Below, piece after piece: positions 41,117 through 48,534 of a DNA stretch of 64,000 bases. How positions within the stretch are numbered: position 1 is the first letter of the stretch; every line of letters begins with the position of its first letter. The position numbers were made by a program, and so were the translations under genes. Source of the DNA: Sphingomonas sp. GTDB taxonomy: Bacteria; Pseudomonadota; Alphaproteobacteria; Sphingomonadales; Sphingomonadaceae. The notes under the pieces were generated by a model that ran no database searches, was not told where the DNA came from, and was given only the letters and a program-made list of their open reading frames with translations. The DNA is taken from assembly GCF_017745215.1 (NCBI RefSeq), contig NZ_JAGHZV010000016.1, positions 1 to 64,000 on the forward strand. Reading direction: 5' to 3'.

Positions 41117-41770
41117 TCAGCGCTCGCGGCTGAGGTCGTCGACCTGCCCCATGATCGCGTCGAGCGCGCTCTCGCCTGACGGAAGCCCGGACTCGCGCCG
41201 CGACGGCAGGCTGCCATCGTTCAGCAGCGCCTCCAGCGCCACGCGGCCGCGCGCGACGCGGCTCTTGATCGTGCCGACCGCGACCTGGCAGATTTCGGCC
41301 GCCTCCTCATAGGCGAAGCCGCCCGCGCCCACGAGGATCAGCGCCTCGCGCTGCGGCTGTGGCAGATGGAGCAGCGCGCGCTGCATGTCCGAGAGCTCGA
41401 CGTGCTTGTCCTGGCTCGCCGGCGCCGCCAGCAGCCGGTCGGCGACCAAATCGTCCCACTCGCCCTTGAAGCGCGAGCGGCGCATCTGGCTGAGGTAGAG
41501 GTTGCGCAGGATGATGAAGGTCCAGGCGCGCATGTTGGTGCCGGCCTGGAAGCGCTTGCGCGCGGCCCAGGCCTTGAGCAGCGTCTCCTGCACCAGGTCG
41601 TCCGCCAGGTCGCGGCTGCCCGAGAGCGAGCGGCCGAAGGCCCGCAGGTGCGGGATGACCTGCGCCAGCTGCTGCTTGAACTCGGGATCCGACAGGGAGA
41701 CATGCTCCACGGGCGTATTCTCGCCGGCGGCTTCCTCGTTCTCGTCCACGGATTTTTCGGGCTGAGTCAT
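41117..41770 (-). CDS. ecfG: general stress response sigma factor EcfG
   Basis: The 217-aa ECF sigma factor has region 2 at about 35-100 (LADDLVQETLLKAWAARKRF, TNMRAWTFIILRNLYLSQMR) and region 4 at about 128-182 (LPQPQREALILVGAGGFAYEEAAEIC, GTIKSRVARGR). The last 30 residues are a Ser/Asp-rich tail. This is the ECF15/EcfG type, recognised by its sequence and by the adjacent phyR and nepR. It directs RNA polymerase to GGAAC-N16/17-CGTT promoters when NepR is removed by phosphorylated PhyR. It is the last gene of a leftward set phyR, small membrane-protein gene, ecfG. Confidence 0.93.
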   Translation of the reverse strand: MTQPEKSVDENEEAAGENTPVEHVSLSDPEFKQQLAQVIPHLRAFGRSLSGSRDLADDLVQETLLKAWAARKRFQAGTNMRAWTFIILRNLYLSQMRRSRFKGEWDDLVADRLLAAPASQDKHVELSDMQRALLHLPQPQREALILVGAGGFAYEEAAEICQVAVGTIKSRVARGRVALEALLNDGSLPSRRESGLPSGESALDAIMGQVDDLSRER

Positions 41771-41866
41771 GCGATTCCATCGATTTGGCCGCGCGCCCGG
41801 GCGGCCGGAATTGAACCTAGGCGCGGCAGCGGCGCTTGCCAATTGCATCGTCCGACGCCCCCTCGC

Positions 41867-42004
41867 TCAAAGCAGGTAATAGATGAGGAGGAAGGCGATG
41901 ATGACCAGCGCGAGGCCGAAGCCCAGGATGTAGCGAGTCATGTGCGGGGTAGCGCCGGCGCGGGCGTCTTCCGTGTCGATCTGCATGGGTTCCTTCTCCG
42001 CCAT
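41867..42004 (-). CDS. 45-aa single-pass membrane protein in the stress-response locus
   Basis: The frame runs from ATG at 42002-42004 to TGA at 41867-41869. About 22 charged N-terminal residues (MAEKEPMQIDTEDARAGATP) are followed by one membrane helix (ILGFGLALVIIAFLLIYYLL) that reaches the C-terminus. This tail-anchored layout, the same orientation as phyR and ecfG, and the position 96 bp before ecfG suggest it is a real gene. Function unknown. It might tether or tune a stress-response protein, or be an unrelated stress-induced membrane peptide. Confidence 0.7.
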   Translation of the reverse strand: MAEKEPMQIDTEDARAGATPHMTRYILGFGLALVIIAFLLIYYLL

Positions 42005-42022
42005 GCCACACCAACGCGCGCA

Positions 42023-42065
42023 AACCGTTTTGGGTCCGTATCAGGTGGAACTCGCCCAAACGGTT
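42023..42065. other. stem-loop between phyR and the small membrane-protein gene
   Basis: AACCGTTTTGGG (42023-42034) pairs with CCCAAACGGTT (42055-42065) with a single bulged base and a 20-nt loop. It could end most phyR transcripts or stabilise the mRNA; no T-run follows. Confidence 0.4.
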
Positions 42066-42084
42066 CGCCGCGCCCGCGCTACCG

Positions 42085-42888
42085 TCAGCCGTGCGCCGGA
42101 ACGGTGGCCTGATCGAAGAACAGCGCCTGCGCGATCGTGGTCTTCACCGTCTCGCGCTGGAAGGGCTTGGTGATCAGGAAGGTCGGCTCGGGCCGCTCGC
42201 CGGTGAGCAGCCGCTCGGGGAAGGCCGTGATGAAGATCACCGGCACCGAGAATTCGGCGAGGATGTCCTTCACGGCGTCGATGCCGGAGCTGTCGTCGGC
42301 GAGCTGGATGTCGGCGAGCACCAGGCCGGGCCGTTCCTCCATCGCCAGCGCCACCGCTTCGTCGCGCGTGACGGCGACGCCGGTCACGTCGTGGCCCATG
42401 TCGCGCACGATCGTCTCGAGGTCCATCGCGATCAGCGGCTCGTCCTCGATGATCAGCACGCGCGTGCGCGTCTGGCGTTCGATTTCCGAAATCGCCTCGG
42501 CGACCAGCCCCGAGACGTCGCCCGCGGTCCGGCCGATCAGCATTGCGGTATCCTCCGTGGTAAAACCCTCCATCGCGGTCAGCAGCAACGCTTGGCGCGA
42601 AAGCGGCGCGAGGCGAGCGAGGCGGCGCCGGGCGATCGCCTCGGGCTCGCTCACGTCGCCGGCATCCTCGTCATGCTCGTCGAGGTGCGTGGTCTGCCAG
42701 ATCGCCTGGAAGGTGCGGTAGAGCCCCAGCCGGGCATCGATGTCGCGCGGGAATTCGTCCGGCGCGGCCACGATCGCCTCGAGCGTGGCGCGGACGTAGC
42801 GATCGCCCTCCACCTGGCTGCCGGTGAGCGCGCGCGCATAGCGGCGCAGGAAGGGAAGGTGCGGCGCAAGCTGCTGTCCAAGCGACAT
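42085..42888 (-). CDS. phyR: general stress response anti-anti-sigma regulator PhyR
   Basis: The 267-aa product has an ECF-sigma-like N-terminal half (about 1-135, LGQQLAPHLPFLRRYARALTG and DTAMLIGRTAGDVSGLVAEA). A receiver follows (RVLIIEDEPLIAMDLETIV, phosphoacceptor Asp193 in LADIQLADDSSGIDA, Lys241 in LITKPF). This fusion is diagnostic for PhyR. When phosphorylated, the sigma-like half binds NepR and frees EcfG. The ATG at 42888 has AGGGAG 12 nt upstream. It is transcribed divergently from nepR, an arrangement known in several alphaproteobacteria. Confidence 0.96.
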   Translation of the reverse strand: MSLGQQLAPHLPFLRRYARALTGSQVEGDRYVRATLEAIVAAPDEFPRDIDARLGLYRTFQAIWQTTHLDEHDEDAGDVSEPEAIARRRLARLAPLSRQALLLTAMEGFTTEDTAMLIGRTAGDVSGLVAEAISEIERQTRTRVLIIEDEPLIAMDLETIVRDMGHDVTGVAVTRDEAVALAMEERPGLVLADIQLADDSSGIDAVKDILAEFSVPVIFITAFPERLLTGERPEPTFLITKPFQRETVKTTIAQALFFDQATVPAHG

Positions 42889-43001
42889 AGTGAACTGTTT
42901 CTCCCTGGGGGACGGCCAGCTTTTGTCGCGCTCCCGCCCCCGCATTGCAATTGCCTTCATGCCCTTCCGCACATGCCCCTGCACGGAATCGCATCGGGTG
43001 T

Positions 43002-43026
43002 GGAACAAACGAGCCGCTGTTTGGTT
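43002..43026 (+). promoter_or_regulatory. candidate EcfG-type promoter for nepR-phyP
   Basis: GGAAC at 43002-43006, 16 bases, then GGTT at 43023-43026, one mismatch from the CGTT consensus. It lies 110 bp upstream of the nepR start. EcfG autoregulation of its own anti-sigma operon is common. Confidence 0.5.
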
Positions 43027-43135
43027 TCATGCCCCATACGCCGCCATGCGCGGCACTCGCCACCGACGAGCGCTTGTGCTCGTCGGCAACAGTTTATATC
43101 CGAGCCCCCGGCCGGTCCGGGTTCCTCAGGGGGGA

Positions 43136-43309
43136 ATGGTGCGTTCCGCGAAAAAGACCGTGAAGAAGCAGGATAGTACAGCGCAAGGCGGAACGAACGG
43201 GCGCAAAGGCGGAGGCTCCGTCGGCGCCGCGTTGCGGGAAGCCTATGACGAGACGCTGGGCGAATCGATTCCTGACGAGATGCTCGAGCTGCTGAAGAAG
43301 CTCGGCTGA
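43136..43309 (+). CDS. nepR: anti-sigma factor NepR
   Basis: The 57-aa product has a Lys/Gly-rich disordered first half, then the NepR helices VGAALREAYDETLGESIP and DEMLELLKKL. It binds EcfG in unstressed cells and phosphorylated PhyR under stress. The ATG at 43136 is only one base from a run of six G (43129-43134); GTG at 43139 gives slightly better spacing, so the exact start is open. It is divergent from phyR and 9 bp upstream of the sensor gene phyP. Confidence 0.9.
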   Translation: MVRSAKKTVKKQDSTAQGGTNGRKGGGSVGAALREAYDETLGESIPDEMLELLKKLG

Positions 43310-43318
43310 CGCCTGGCG

Positions 43319-44893
43319 ATGACTCCTTCCAACCCGGAGACGCGCGGCAAGGGTGCAGCGGGTCTCCTGGCGCGCATGCCAACGGGCGCGAAGGTGTTCG
43401 CCATTCTGGTCGTCGCGCTGCTGCCGCTCGCGCTGATCGCGCTCATCACCACGCTCCAGACCACGCGCGAGGCCGACCTCGATGCGCGCGCGCGGCTGCA
43501 CGCCGCCGCTGAGGAGAGTTCGGGCGTGCTCGCCAATACGCTCGCCAACCAAATCCCCGAGCTTCGCGACGCGCTCGCCGCGCTCGAGGCGAGCCCGGCC
43601 GACGCGCCGAGCTGCATGCGCGTCCTGGGTGCCTATGGTGCGCTCAGCGCCGCGGGCGTGCGGATCGCCATCACCGGCCGGCGCGGCGAGCAGCTTTGCG
43701 GCCAGCGCCTTTCGATTTCCGGCACCACGGTGCTGCGCGCAGGCCAGGTCGAAGCGACCATCGTCGACGAAGCGCTGGTGCTGCGCGTCGGGGGTACGCG
43801 CGGCGGCATCGCCACGGCCTATTACCCTTCCACCGCGCTTGCCGCGATCGCGCGGCCGAGCGGCTTCGTCCCCGATTACGGCGCGACGCTGGTGAAGGAG
43901 GACGAGCGGCTCGAACTGCGCGCGCTCGCCAGCACCGGCACGCTCGGCCGCAACGAGCGCGTCAATACGCCGCTCGGCATCGACGGGCTCGTGCTCGAGA
44001 TGACGATGCCCGGCGCGCAGCTCACGCGCCCGCTGGTCATCGCGATGGTGATGCTCGTGCTGATGTGGATCACCGCGGCGGGAATCAGCTGGTTCGTGGT
44101 CGACCGGCTGCTGATCCGCCCGCTGCGACGGCTGCGCCGCGAAGTCAGCGCCTATGTGCCCGGCGAAGTGATCGATCCCGCCTGGTCGGGCGCGATGCCC
44201 GCACAGGAGATCCGCGAGCTCGGCAACACCTTCCGCGGCATCAGCCAGACGGTGAAGGACCATGAGGCGGGGCTCGCCGAGGGGCTGGTGCGCCAGACCA
44301 AGCTGACCCGCGAGGTCCATCACCGCGTGAAGAACAACCTCCAGGTCATCGCCAGCCTGATCAATTTCCACGCGCGCGGCGCCAGGAGCGCCGAGGCGAG
44401 CGACGCCTATGCCTCGATCCAGCGCCGCGTCGATGCGCTCGCGGTGGTGCACCGCCACCATTATGCCGAGATCGAAGTCAACCGCGGGCTCGAGCTCCGC
44501 TCGGTGATCGGCGAACTCGCCTCGAGCATCCGCGCGACGGCGCCCGAACATGCCTCGGGCTTCGGCATCACGCTCGAGATCGAACCCTATCTCGTCTCGC
44601 AGGACACCGCGATCGCCGTGGCCTTCCTGCTCACCGAGCTGCTCGAGCTGGCGATCACCTGCAGCGACAGCGCGCAGGTCCGCATCAGCGTGAAGCCCGA
44701 GGCCGAGCCCGATCGCGCGCTGCTGCGCGTCACCTCGCCCGCGCTGGTCGAAAGCGCGCAACTCGAGGAGCTGCTCGAGACGCGCCACGGCCGCATCATC
44801 GCGGGGCTCGCGCGGCAGCTGCGCACGCGGCTCCACCACGAGCCGCTGACCGGCGCCTATGAAGCGACGATCGCCGTCACCGGCCACGCCTGA
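43319..44893 (+). CDS. phyP: PhyP-like sensor protein (HisKA_2 family) with degenerate ATPase domain
   Basis: The 524-aa product has membrane helices at about 26-47 and 238-260 around a periplasmic sensor domain of about 190 aa, then a HAMP-like linker (261-315). A HisKA_2 domain follows with HHRVKNNLQVIASLI (His335). The following domain should be an HATPase, but its N-box reads LLTELLELAIT where active kinases of this family have ELVTNA, and no DxGxG or G-x-G-x-G glycine motif is visible. It is therefore unlikely to bind ATP. In Sphingomonas, PhyP next to phyR acts as a negative regulator, probably a PhyR phosphatase, which this would fit. Operonic with nepR. Confidence 0.83.
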   Translation: MTPSNPETRGKGAAGLLARMPTGAKVFAILVVALLPLALIALITTLQTTREADLDARARLHAAAEESSGVLANTLANQIPELRDALAALEASPADAPSCMRVLGAYGALSAAGVRIAITGRRGEQLCGQRLSISGTTVLRAGQVEATIVDEALVLRVGGTRGGIATAYYPSTALAAIARPSGFVPDYGATLVKEDERLELRALASTGTLGRNERVNTPLGIDGLVLEMTMPGAQLTRPLVIAMVMLVLMWITAAGISWFVVDRLLIRPLRRLRREVSAYVPGEVIDPAWSGAMPAQEIRELGNTFRGISQTVKDHEAGLAEGLVRQTKLTREVHHRVKNNLQVIASLINFHARGARSAEASDAYASIQRRVDALAVVHRHHYAEIEVNRGLELRSVIGELASSIRATAPEHASGFGITLEIEPYLVSQDTAIAVAFLLTELLELAITCSDSAQVRISVKPEAEPDRALLRVTSPALVESAQLEELLETRHGRIIAGLARQLRTRLHHEPLTGAYEATIAVTGHA

Positions 44894-44922
44894 ACTTTTT
44901 TCGAAAAATTTTGAACTACGCG

Positions 44923-44947
44923 GGAACCAGGACCCACAGAGGACGTT
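44923..44947 (+). promoter_or_regulatory. EcfG-type promoter without a downstream gene (small RNA promoter)
   Basis: GGAAC at 44923-44927, exactly 16 bases, then CGTT at 44944-44947, a perfect consensus match 30 bp after phyP. No reading frame follows for 200 bp; the small RNA candidate begins about 7 bases downstream. Confidence 0.75.
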
Positions 44948-44953
44948 CTACAC

Positions 44954-45056
44954 CCCGGATAGTGACCATTTGCCCCCCCGCTCTCGCTATCCAAGACATG
45001 GGCCCGGAAGCGTCAACCCTCCCCCCCCCGGTGACGCTTCCGGGCCTAACATTTTC
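44954..45056 (+). ncRNA. predicted stress-induced small RNA with C-rich loop (GsrN-like)
   Basis: Downstream of a perfect EcfG promoter, the sequence folds into two hairpins. Hairpin 1: GGATAGTGA (44957-44965) pairs with TCGCTATCC (44984-44992), with an 18-nt loop that exposes seven consecutive C (44973-44979). Hairpin 2: a perfect 15-bp stem, GGCCCGGAAGCGTCA (45001-45015) with its complement at 45032-45046, has a 16-nt loop that also holds a long C run, and is followed by TAACATTTTCC. The second is a probable terminator. Caulobacter GsrN is a sigma-T-controlled small RNA of about this size with a C-rich 5' loop. Homology is inferred from promoter, fold and location beside phyR/nepR/ecfG. Confidence 0.65.
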
Positions 45057-45101
45057 CAGCAGCATCGTTTTTCCACTCGCCGCAGGGCTCGGCCCATGCG
45101 C

Positions 45102-45127
45102 GGAACGATTTGCTGCGGCCGCGCATT
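45102..45127 (+). promoter_or_regulatory. weak EcfG-like promoter before the entericidin-like gene
   Basis: GGAAC at 45102-45106, 17 bases, then CATT at 45124-45127 (one mismatch). The distance to the ATG at 45165 is right for a short leader with AAAGGAGAG. Suggestive only. Confidence 0.35.
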
Positions 45128-45164
45128 GAGTGCGCGCCATCCCAGTTCCCAAAGGAGAGTATCG

Positions 45165-45302
45165 ATGCGCAAGATTTTGGGCTTGACCCTCACCGCCACT
45201 GCCGCGCTGCTGCTGACGGCGTGCAACACCGTCGAAGGCGTCGGGAAGGACGTGCGTTCGGCCGGCGATACGGTCGCCAAGACCGCCGACGACGCCAAGT
45301 AA
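45165..45302 (+). CDS. entericidin A/B family small lipoprotein
   Basis: The 45-aa product has a lipoprotein signal, MRKILGLTLTATAALLLTAC, with Cys20 as the lipidated residue. It is followed by NTVEGVGKDVRSAGDTVAKTADDAK, the standard entericidin mature sequence. The ribosome-binding site AAAGGAGAG is strong. Entericidin-like genes are frequent members of alphaproteobacterial general-stress regulons, and this one lies just downstream of the GSR locus. Probably anchored in the envelope; precise function unknown. Confidence 0.9.
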   Translation: MRKILGLTLTATAALLLTACNTVEGVGKDVRSAGDTVAKTADDAK

Positions 45303-45314
45303 GAAATACCGAAG

Positions 45315-45338
45315 GCCCCTCCCCCATGCGGGAGGGGC
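45315..45338. terminator. bidirectional hairpin between the entericidin-like gene and tatC
   Basis: GCCCCTCCC (45315-45323), loop CCATGC, GGGAGGGGC (45330-45338): a perfect 9-bp stem between convergent genes whose last base is part of the tatC stop codon. Confidence 0.65.
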
Positions 45339-46114
45339 TATTCCGCAGCGGCTTCCTTGGCTTCGGCCTCCACCTCCCGCTCGCGCCGCCGGCGCGTGAA
45401 CCATATTCCCAACAGCGACAGGAAATAGAGGCCGCACAGCGGCACGGCGAGCAACAGCTGCGAGCCGACGTCGGGCGGCGTAAGCACCGCCGCGATCCCG
45501 AACGCGCCGACCACCGCATAGCGCCAGGCGCCCTTCAGCTGCTCATAGGTCACGATCCCCGAGCGCTCGAGCAGCATCAGCAGCACGGGCAGCAGGAACG
45601 AAAGCCCGAAGCCGAAGATGAACTGCATGATGAAGCCGAGGTACTTGCTGACATCGGGCATCGCCTGCTGATGCACGGGACCGAGGTCGCCCTGGAAGCT
45701 GAGCAGGAACTTCAGCGCGGTGGGGATCGCGACATAATAGGCCATCGCCGCGCCGGTCAGGAACAGGATCGGCGTCGCCAGCAGGAACGGCAGCAGCGCG
45801 CTCTTTTCGCGCCGGTAGAGCCCAGGCGCGATGAACTGCCACAGCTGGTTGGCGATGATCGGGAACGACAGCATCAGCCCGGCGAAGAAGGCGACCTTCA
45901 CTTCGACGAGGAAGCCGCCGTAGATCTCGGTGTTGATGATCGTCACTTGCCCCGCGCTGCCCAGCGGCGCGACGAGGAAGGCGAGGATCGGCCGAGCAAA
46001 GACCATGCACAGGGCGAAGCAGATGACGAGCGCCGCGACCGACCAGAGCAGCCGCCGACGAAGCTCGAGCAGATGTTCGAGCAGCGGCGCCTGGGTATCG
46101 TCGATATCGTTCAC
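45338..46114 (-). CDS. tatC: Sec-independent translocase TatC
   Basis: The 258-aa product has six membrane helices and the conserved N-terminal LLEHLLELRRRLLWS, the first periplasmic loop with FLVEVKVAFFAG, and FQFIAPGL-type LWQFIAPGLYRREK. It starts with GTG overlapping the tatB stop (GTGA). It is the receptor and core of the twin-arginine export machine. The C-terminus is basic then Glu/Ala-rich (RRREREVEAEAKEAAAE). Confidence 0.96.
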   Translation of the reverse strand: MNDIDDTQAPLLEHLLELRRRLLWSVAALVICFALCMVFARPILAFLVAPLGSAGQVTIINTEIYGGFLVEVKVAFFAGLMLSFPIIANQLWQFIAPGLYRREKSALLPFLLATPILFLTGAAMAYYVAIPTALKFLLSFQGDLGPVHQQAMPDVSKYLGFIMQFIFGFGLSFLLPVLLMLLERSGIVTYEQLKGAWRYAVVGAFGIAAVLTPPDVGSQLLLAVPLCGLYFLSLLGIWFTRRRREREVEAEAKEAAAE

Positions 46115-46596
46115 GGCTGAGCCTTGGCGCGGGGCTTGCGCGGCTTGGGCGCCGGGGATGCGGACATATCCTGGACCGCCGCCTTGGGCTTGGCGGCCCG
46201 GCGCCTTGGGGCGGGCGCGACAACCTCGGACTCCGCCGGGGCGACCGGCTCGGGCGGGATGTGAATCAGCGGCTGCTCGACCATCACCGGCTCGGGATCG
46301 GCGGCCTCCGGGCCCGTATCCGAATGCCCGATCAGCGCGTGCGGCGCATTCAGCGACGGCTGGGGAAATTCGCGCATGATGCGCTCATTCTCGGCCTTCC
46401 ACTGCTTCTCCATCTCGGCGAGCTCGGCCTCGCGCACCATCGCGTCGAAGCCCGAACGGAACTGGCGCGCGACTCCCCGCGCGCGGCCGACCCATTTTCC
46501 GGCCAGCCGCATGGCCTTGGGAAGGTCCTTGGGCCCGATTACCACCAGCGCCACCACGGCGACGACCAGCAACTCGGCAGGGTTGAAATCCAGCAT
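46111..46596 (-). CDS. tatB: Sec-independent translocase TatB
   Basis: The 161-aa product has an N-terminal membrane helix beginning MLDFNPAELLVVAVVALVVIGP with the conserved Glu and the GPKDLP hinge. An amphipathic helix follows (AMRLAGKWVGRARGVARQF), then a long Pro/Ala-rich disordered tail ending PKPRKPRAKAQP. It lies between tatA and tatC in the usual order; its stop overlaps the tatC start. Confidence 0.93.
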   Translation of the reverse strand: MLDFNPAELLVVAVVALVVIGPKDLPKAMRLAGKWVGRARGVARQFRSGFDAMVREAELAEMEKQWKAENERIMREFPQPSLNAPHALIGHSDTGPEAADPEPVMVEQPLIHIPPEPVAPAESEVVAPAPRRRAAKPKAAVQDMSASPAPKPRKPRAKAQP

Positions 46597-46650
46597 TCAG
46601 CGATTAGCCCGGCAGGCGCGCATCATAATCGGCGCGCGGAAACGAAGCGC

Positions 46651-46884
46651 TCAGCGCTGCTCCTCGCGGACGCGCTCGGCGTCGCGGTCGACCTGCGGCT
46701 CGGGCGCGGCCTTGCCTTCGATCCGCGCGGCAGGCTTGGCCTCGTCGTCCTCGGACATGCCCTTCTTGAAGTTCTTGATGCCCTTGGCGACGTCGCCCAT
46801 CATGTTCGAGAAACGCCCGCCGCCCAGCACCAGGATCGCGATGCCGGCGAACAGAAGCCAGTGCATCAGGCTGAAACCACCCAT
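46651..46884 (-). CDS. tatA: Sec-independent translocase TatA
   Basis: The 77-aa product starts MGGFSLMHWLLFAGIAILVLGGG, then has FSNMMGDVAKGIKNFKKGMSED, the hinge and amphipathic helix of TatA, and a short charged tail. It forms the pore-building component of the Tat system. First of the tatABC set, 27 bp downstream of scpB. Confidence 0.93.
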   Translation of the reverse strand: MGGFSLMHWLLFAGIAILVLGGGRFSNMMGDVAKGIKNFKKGMSEDDEAKPAARIEGKAAPEPQVDRDAERVREEQR

Positions 46885-46911
46885 TTCAAATCTCCTCGAT
46901 TCCGGGTGTAT

Positions 46912-47514
46912 CTAGTCATCTTCCTCGACAGTTTCCACCTCGGTCGACTCGCTTTCGTCGATCATGAGGTGCTCCATTGCGAGATCGACCGGATCGAGCA
47001 GGCCCGCGGCGCGCAGGTCCTCGATCCCCGGCAGGTCGCGGCGGCTCTCCAGCCCGAAGTGCGTGAGGAAGCCCGCGGTGGTGGCGTACGTCAGCGGACG
47101 GCCCGGCACTTCGCGGCGTCCGGCGGGGCGCACCCAGCCCGCCTCCATCAGCACGTCGATCGTGCCCTTGGAGATCTGCACGCCGCGAATCGCTTCGATC
47201 TCGGCGCGGGTGACGGGCTCGTGATAGGCGATGATCGCCAGCGTCTCGATGCCCGCCCGGCTGAGCTTGCGGCGCTCCTCGCGGTCGCGGCGGAGCAGGT
47301 GGGCCAGGTCCGCGGCGGTCTGGAAATGCCAGCGGTTGCCGCGGCAGACCAGCTCGATGCCGCGCCCCGCATAGAGCCCCTGCAGCACTTCGAGCGCCCC
47401 CGCCACATCGGCCTCGGCGCCGACGTGCGCGCGAATCTCCTCGACGCTCACCGGCGATTCGGAAGCGAAGATTACGGCCTCCACCGCGCGTGACAGGTCG
47501 TCGGGCGCGATCAT
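46912..47514 (-). CDS. scpB: segregation and condensation protein ScpB
   Basis: The 200-aa product has two winged-helix domains (LSRAVEAVIFASESPVSVEE near the start; ETLAIIAYHEPVTRAEIEAI with GTIDVLMEAGWV in the second) and an acidic tail. It forms the SMC-ScpA-ScpB complex for chromosome organisation. ATG at 47514 overlaps the scpA stop (ATGA). Confidence 0.94.
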   Translation of the reverse strand: MIAPDDLSRAVEAVIFASESPVSVEEIRAHVGAEADVAGALEVLQGLYAGRGIELVCRGNRWHFQTAADLAHLLRRDREERRKLSRAGIETLAIIAYHEPVTRAEIEAIRGVQISKGTIDVLMEAGWVRPAGRREVPGRPLTYATTAGFLTHFGLESRRDLPGIEDLRAAGLLDPVDLAMEHLMIDESESTEVETVEEDD

Positions 47515-48245
47515 GCGCTCGCCTTGAGGTAGAGCGGCGCGAACGCCGACTTCTGGCGCAGCTCGAGCCGCCCCTGGCGCGCGAGCTCGAGCGCGGCGAC
47601 GAACGACGAAGCGAGCGCCGACTTGCGATAGCTGCCGCTCGCGCCTTCGGGGAGGAAGGTCTCGATCGTGCTCCACTCGATCCGCGCGCCGATCAGCTGC
47701 GAGACGCGCTCGATCGCTTCCTCCAGCGTCATCACGTCGCGCTGCGCGACCACGTGCATCACCGGCCGGGTGCGCGCGCTGATCCGGCCATAGGCAGCGA
47801 TCAGGTCGTAGATCTCGGCCTCCCAGCGCGCCTTGCGGAGCAGCTTGAGCCCCTCGGGCGCGCCACGCGAGAAGACGTCGCGCCCCATCCGGTCGCGCGC
47901 GACCAGCCGGGCGCCCGCCTCGCGCATCGCGTTCAACCGTTCGAGGCGCAACTGGAGCCGCAGCGCCAATTCCTCCGGGCTCGGCGTCTCCTCGGGGTTG
48001 CGCGGCAACAGCAGCGCCGATTTGAGGTAAGCCAGCCACGCCGCCATCACGAGATAGTCCGCCGCCAGCTCGAGCTTGAGCGCGCGCGCCTCGTTCACGA
48101 AGGCGAGATACTGTTCGACGAGCTGGAGGATCGAAATCTGGCGCAGGTCGACCTTCTGGTTGCGCGCGAGCGCGAGCAGCACGTCGAGCGGGCCTTCCCA
48201 GCCGTCGATGTCCAGCTTCAGCGTCCCCTCGGTGTCGGCGTCCAT
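47511..48245 (-). CDS. scpA: segregation and condensation protein ScpA
   Basis: The 244-aa kleisin has the N-terminal signature GWEGPLDVLLALARNQKVDLRQ, then ISILQLVEQYL and LAADYLVMAAWLAYLKSALL, which bind the SMC neck. A C-terminal winged-helix domain ends in PLYLKA. ATG at 48245 gives the usual N-terminus. The gene before it in the common alphaproteobacterial order, nagZ, is displaced by a cytochrome gene on the other strand. Confidence 0.94.
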   Translation of the reverse strand: MDADTEGTLKLDIDGWEGPLDVLLALARNQKVDLRQISILQLVEQYLAFVNEARALKLELAADYLVMAAWLAYLKSALLLPRNPEETPSPEELALRLQLRLERLNAMREAGARLVARDRMGRDVFSRGAPEGLKLLRKARWEAEIYDLIAAYGRISARTRPVMHVVAQRDVMTLEEAIERVSQLIGARIEWSTIETFLPEGASGSYRKSALASSFVAALELARQGRLELRQKSAFAPLYLKASA

Positions 48246-48310
48246 CCCGGGGTTTAAGCAGGGCGGCACGCGCTTGTCACGGGCCAGCAAGGTAAGCTCC
48301 CTCCCCCTAA

Positions 48311-48392
48311 CGTCATCCCGGCGAAAGCCGGGACCCAAGGCAGCAAACCGCGTCGCCCGTGGCTCTGGGTCCCGGCTTTCGCCGGGATGACC
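48311..48392 (-). repeat. 82-bp nested palindromic repeat (copy 11, reverse loop)
   Basis: The loop reads CAGCAAACCGCGTCGCCCGTGG and the right end is GATGACCG instead of GATGACG. This is the only copy between divergent gene starts (scpA and the cytochrome gene). Confidence 0.92.
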
Positions 48393-48534
48393 GCCAGGAG
48401 GCCGGTCGCGCCATTTCGGCGACGATCGCGCATGACCCGCGCCCGGCCACCGCTTATCGTGACGTTCGCGGAAAGATACCGCGGGTCGCGCTCAACGAAC
48501 GCTGGAACGGCAGCACAGCCTCTCTGGGGAGGGA

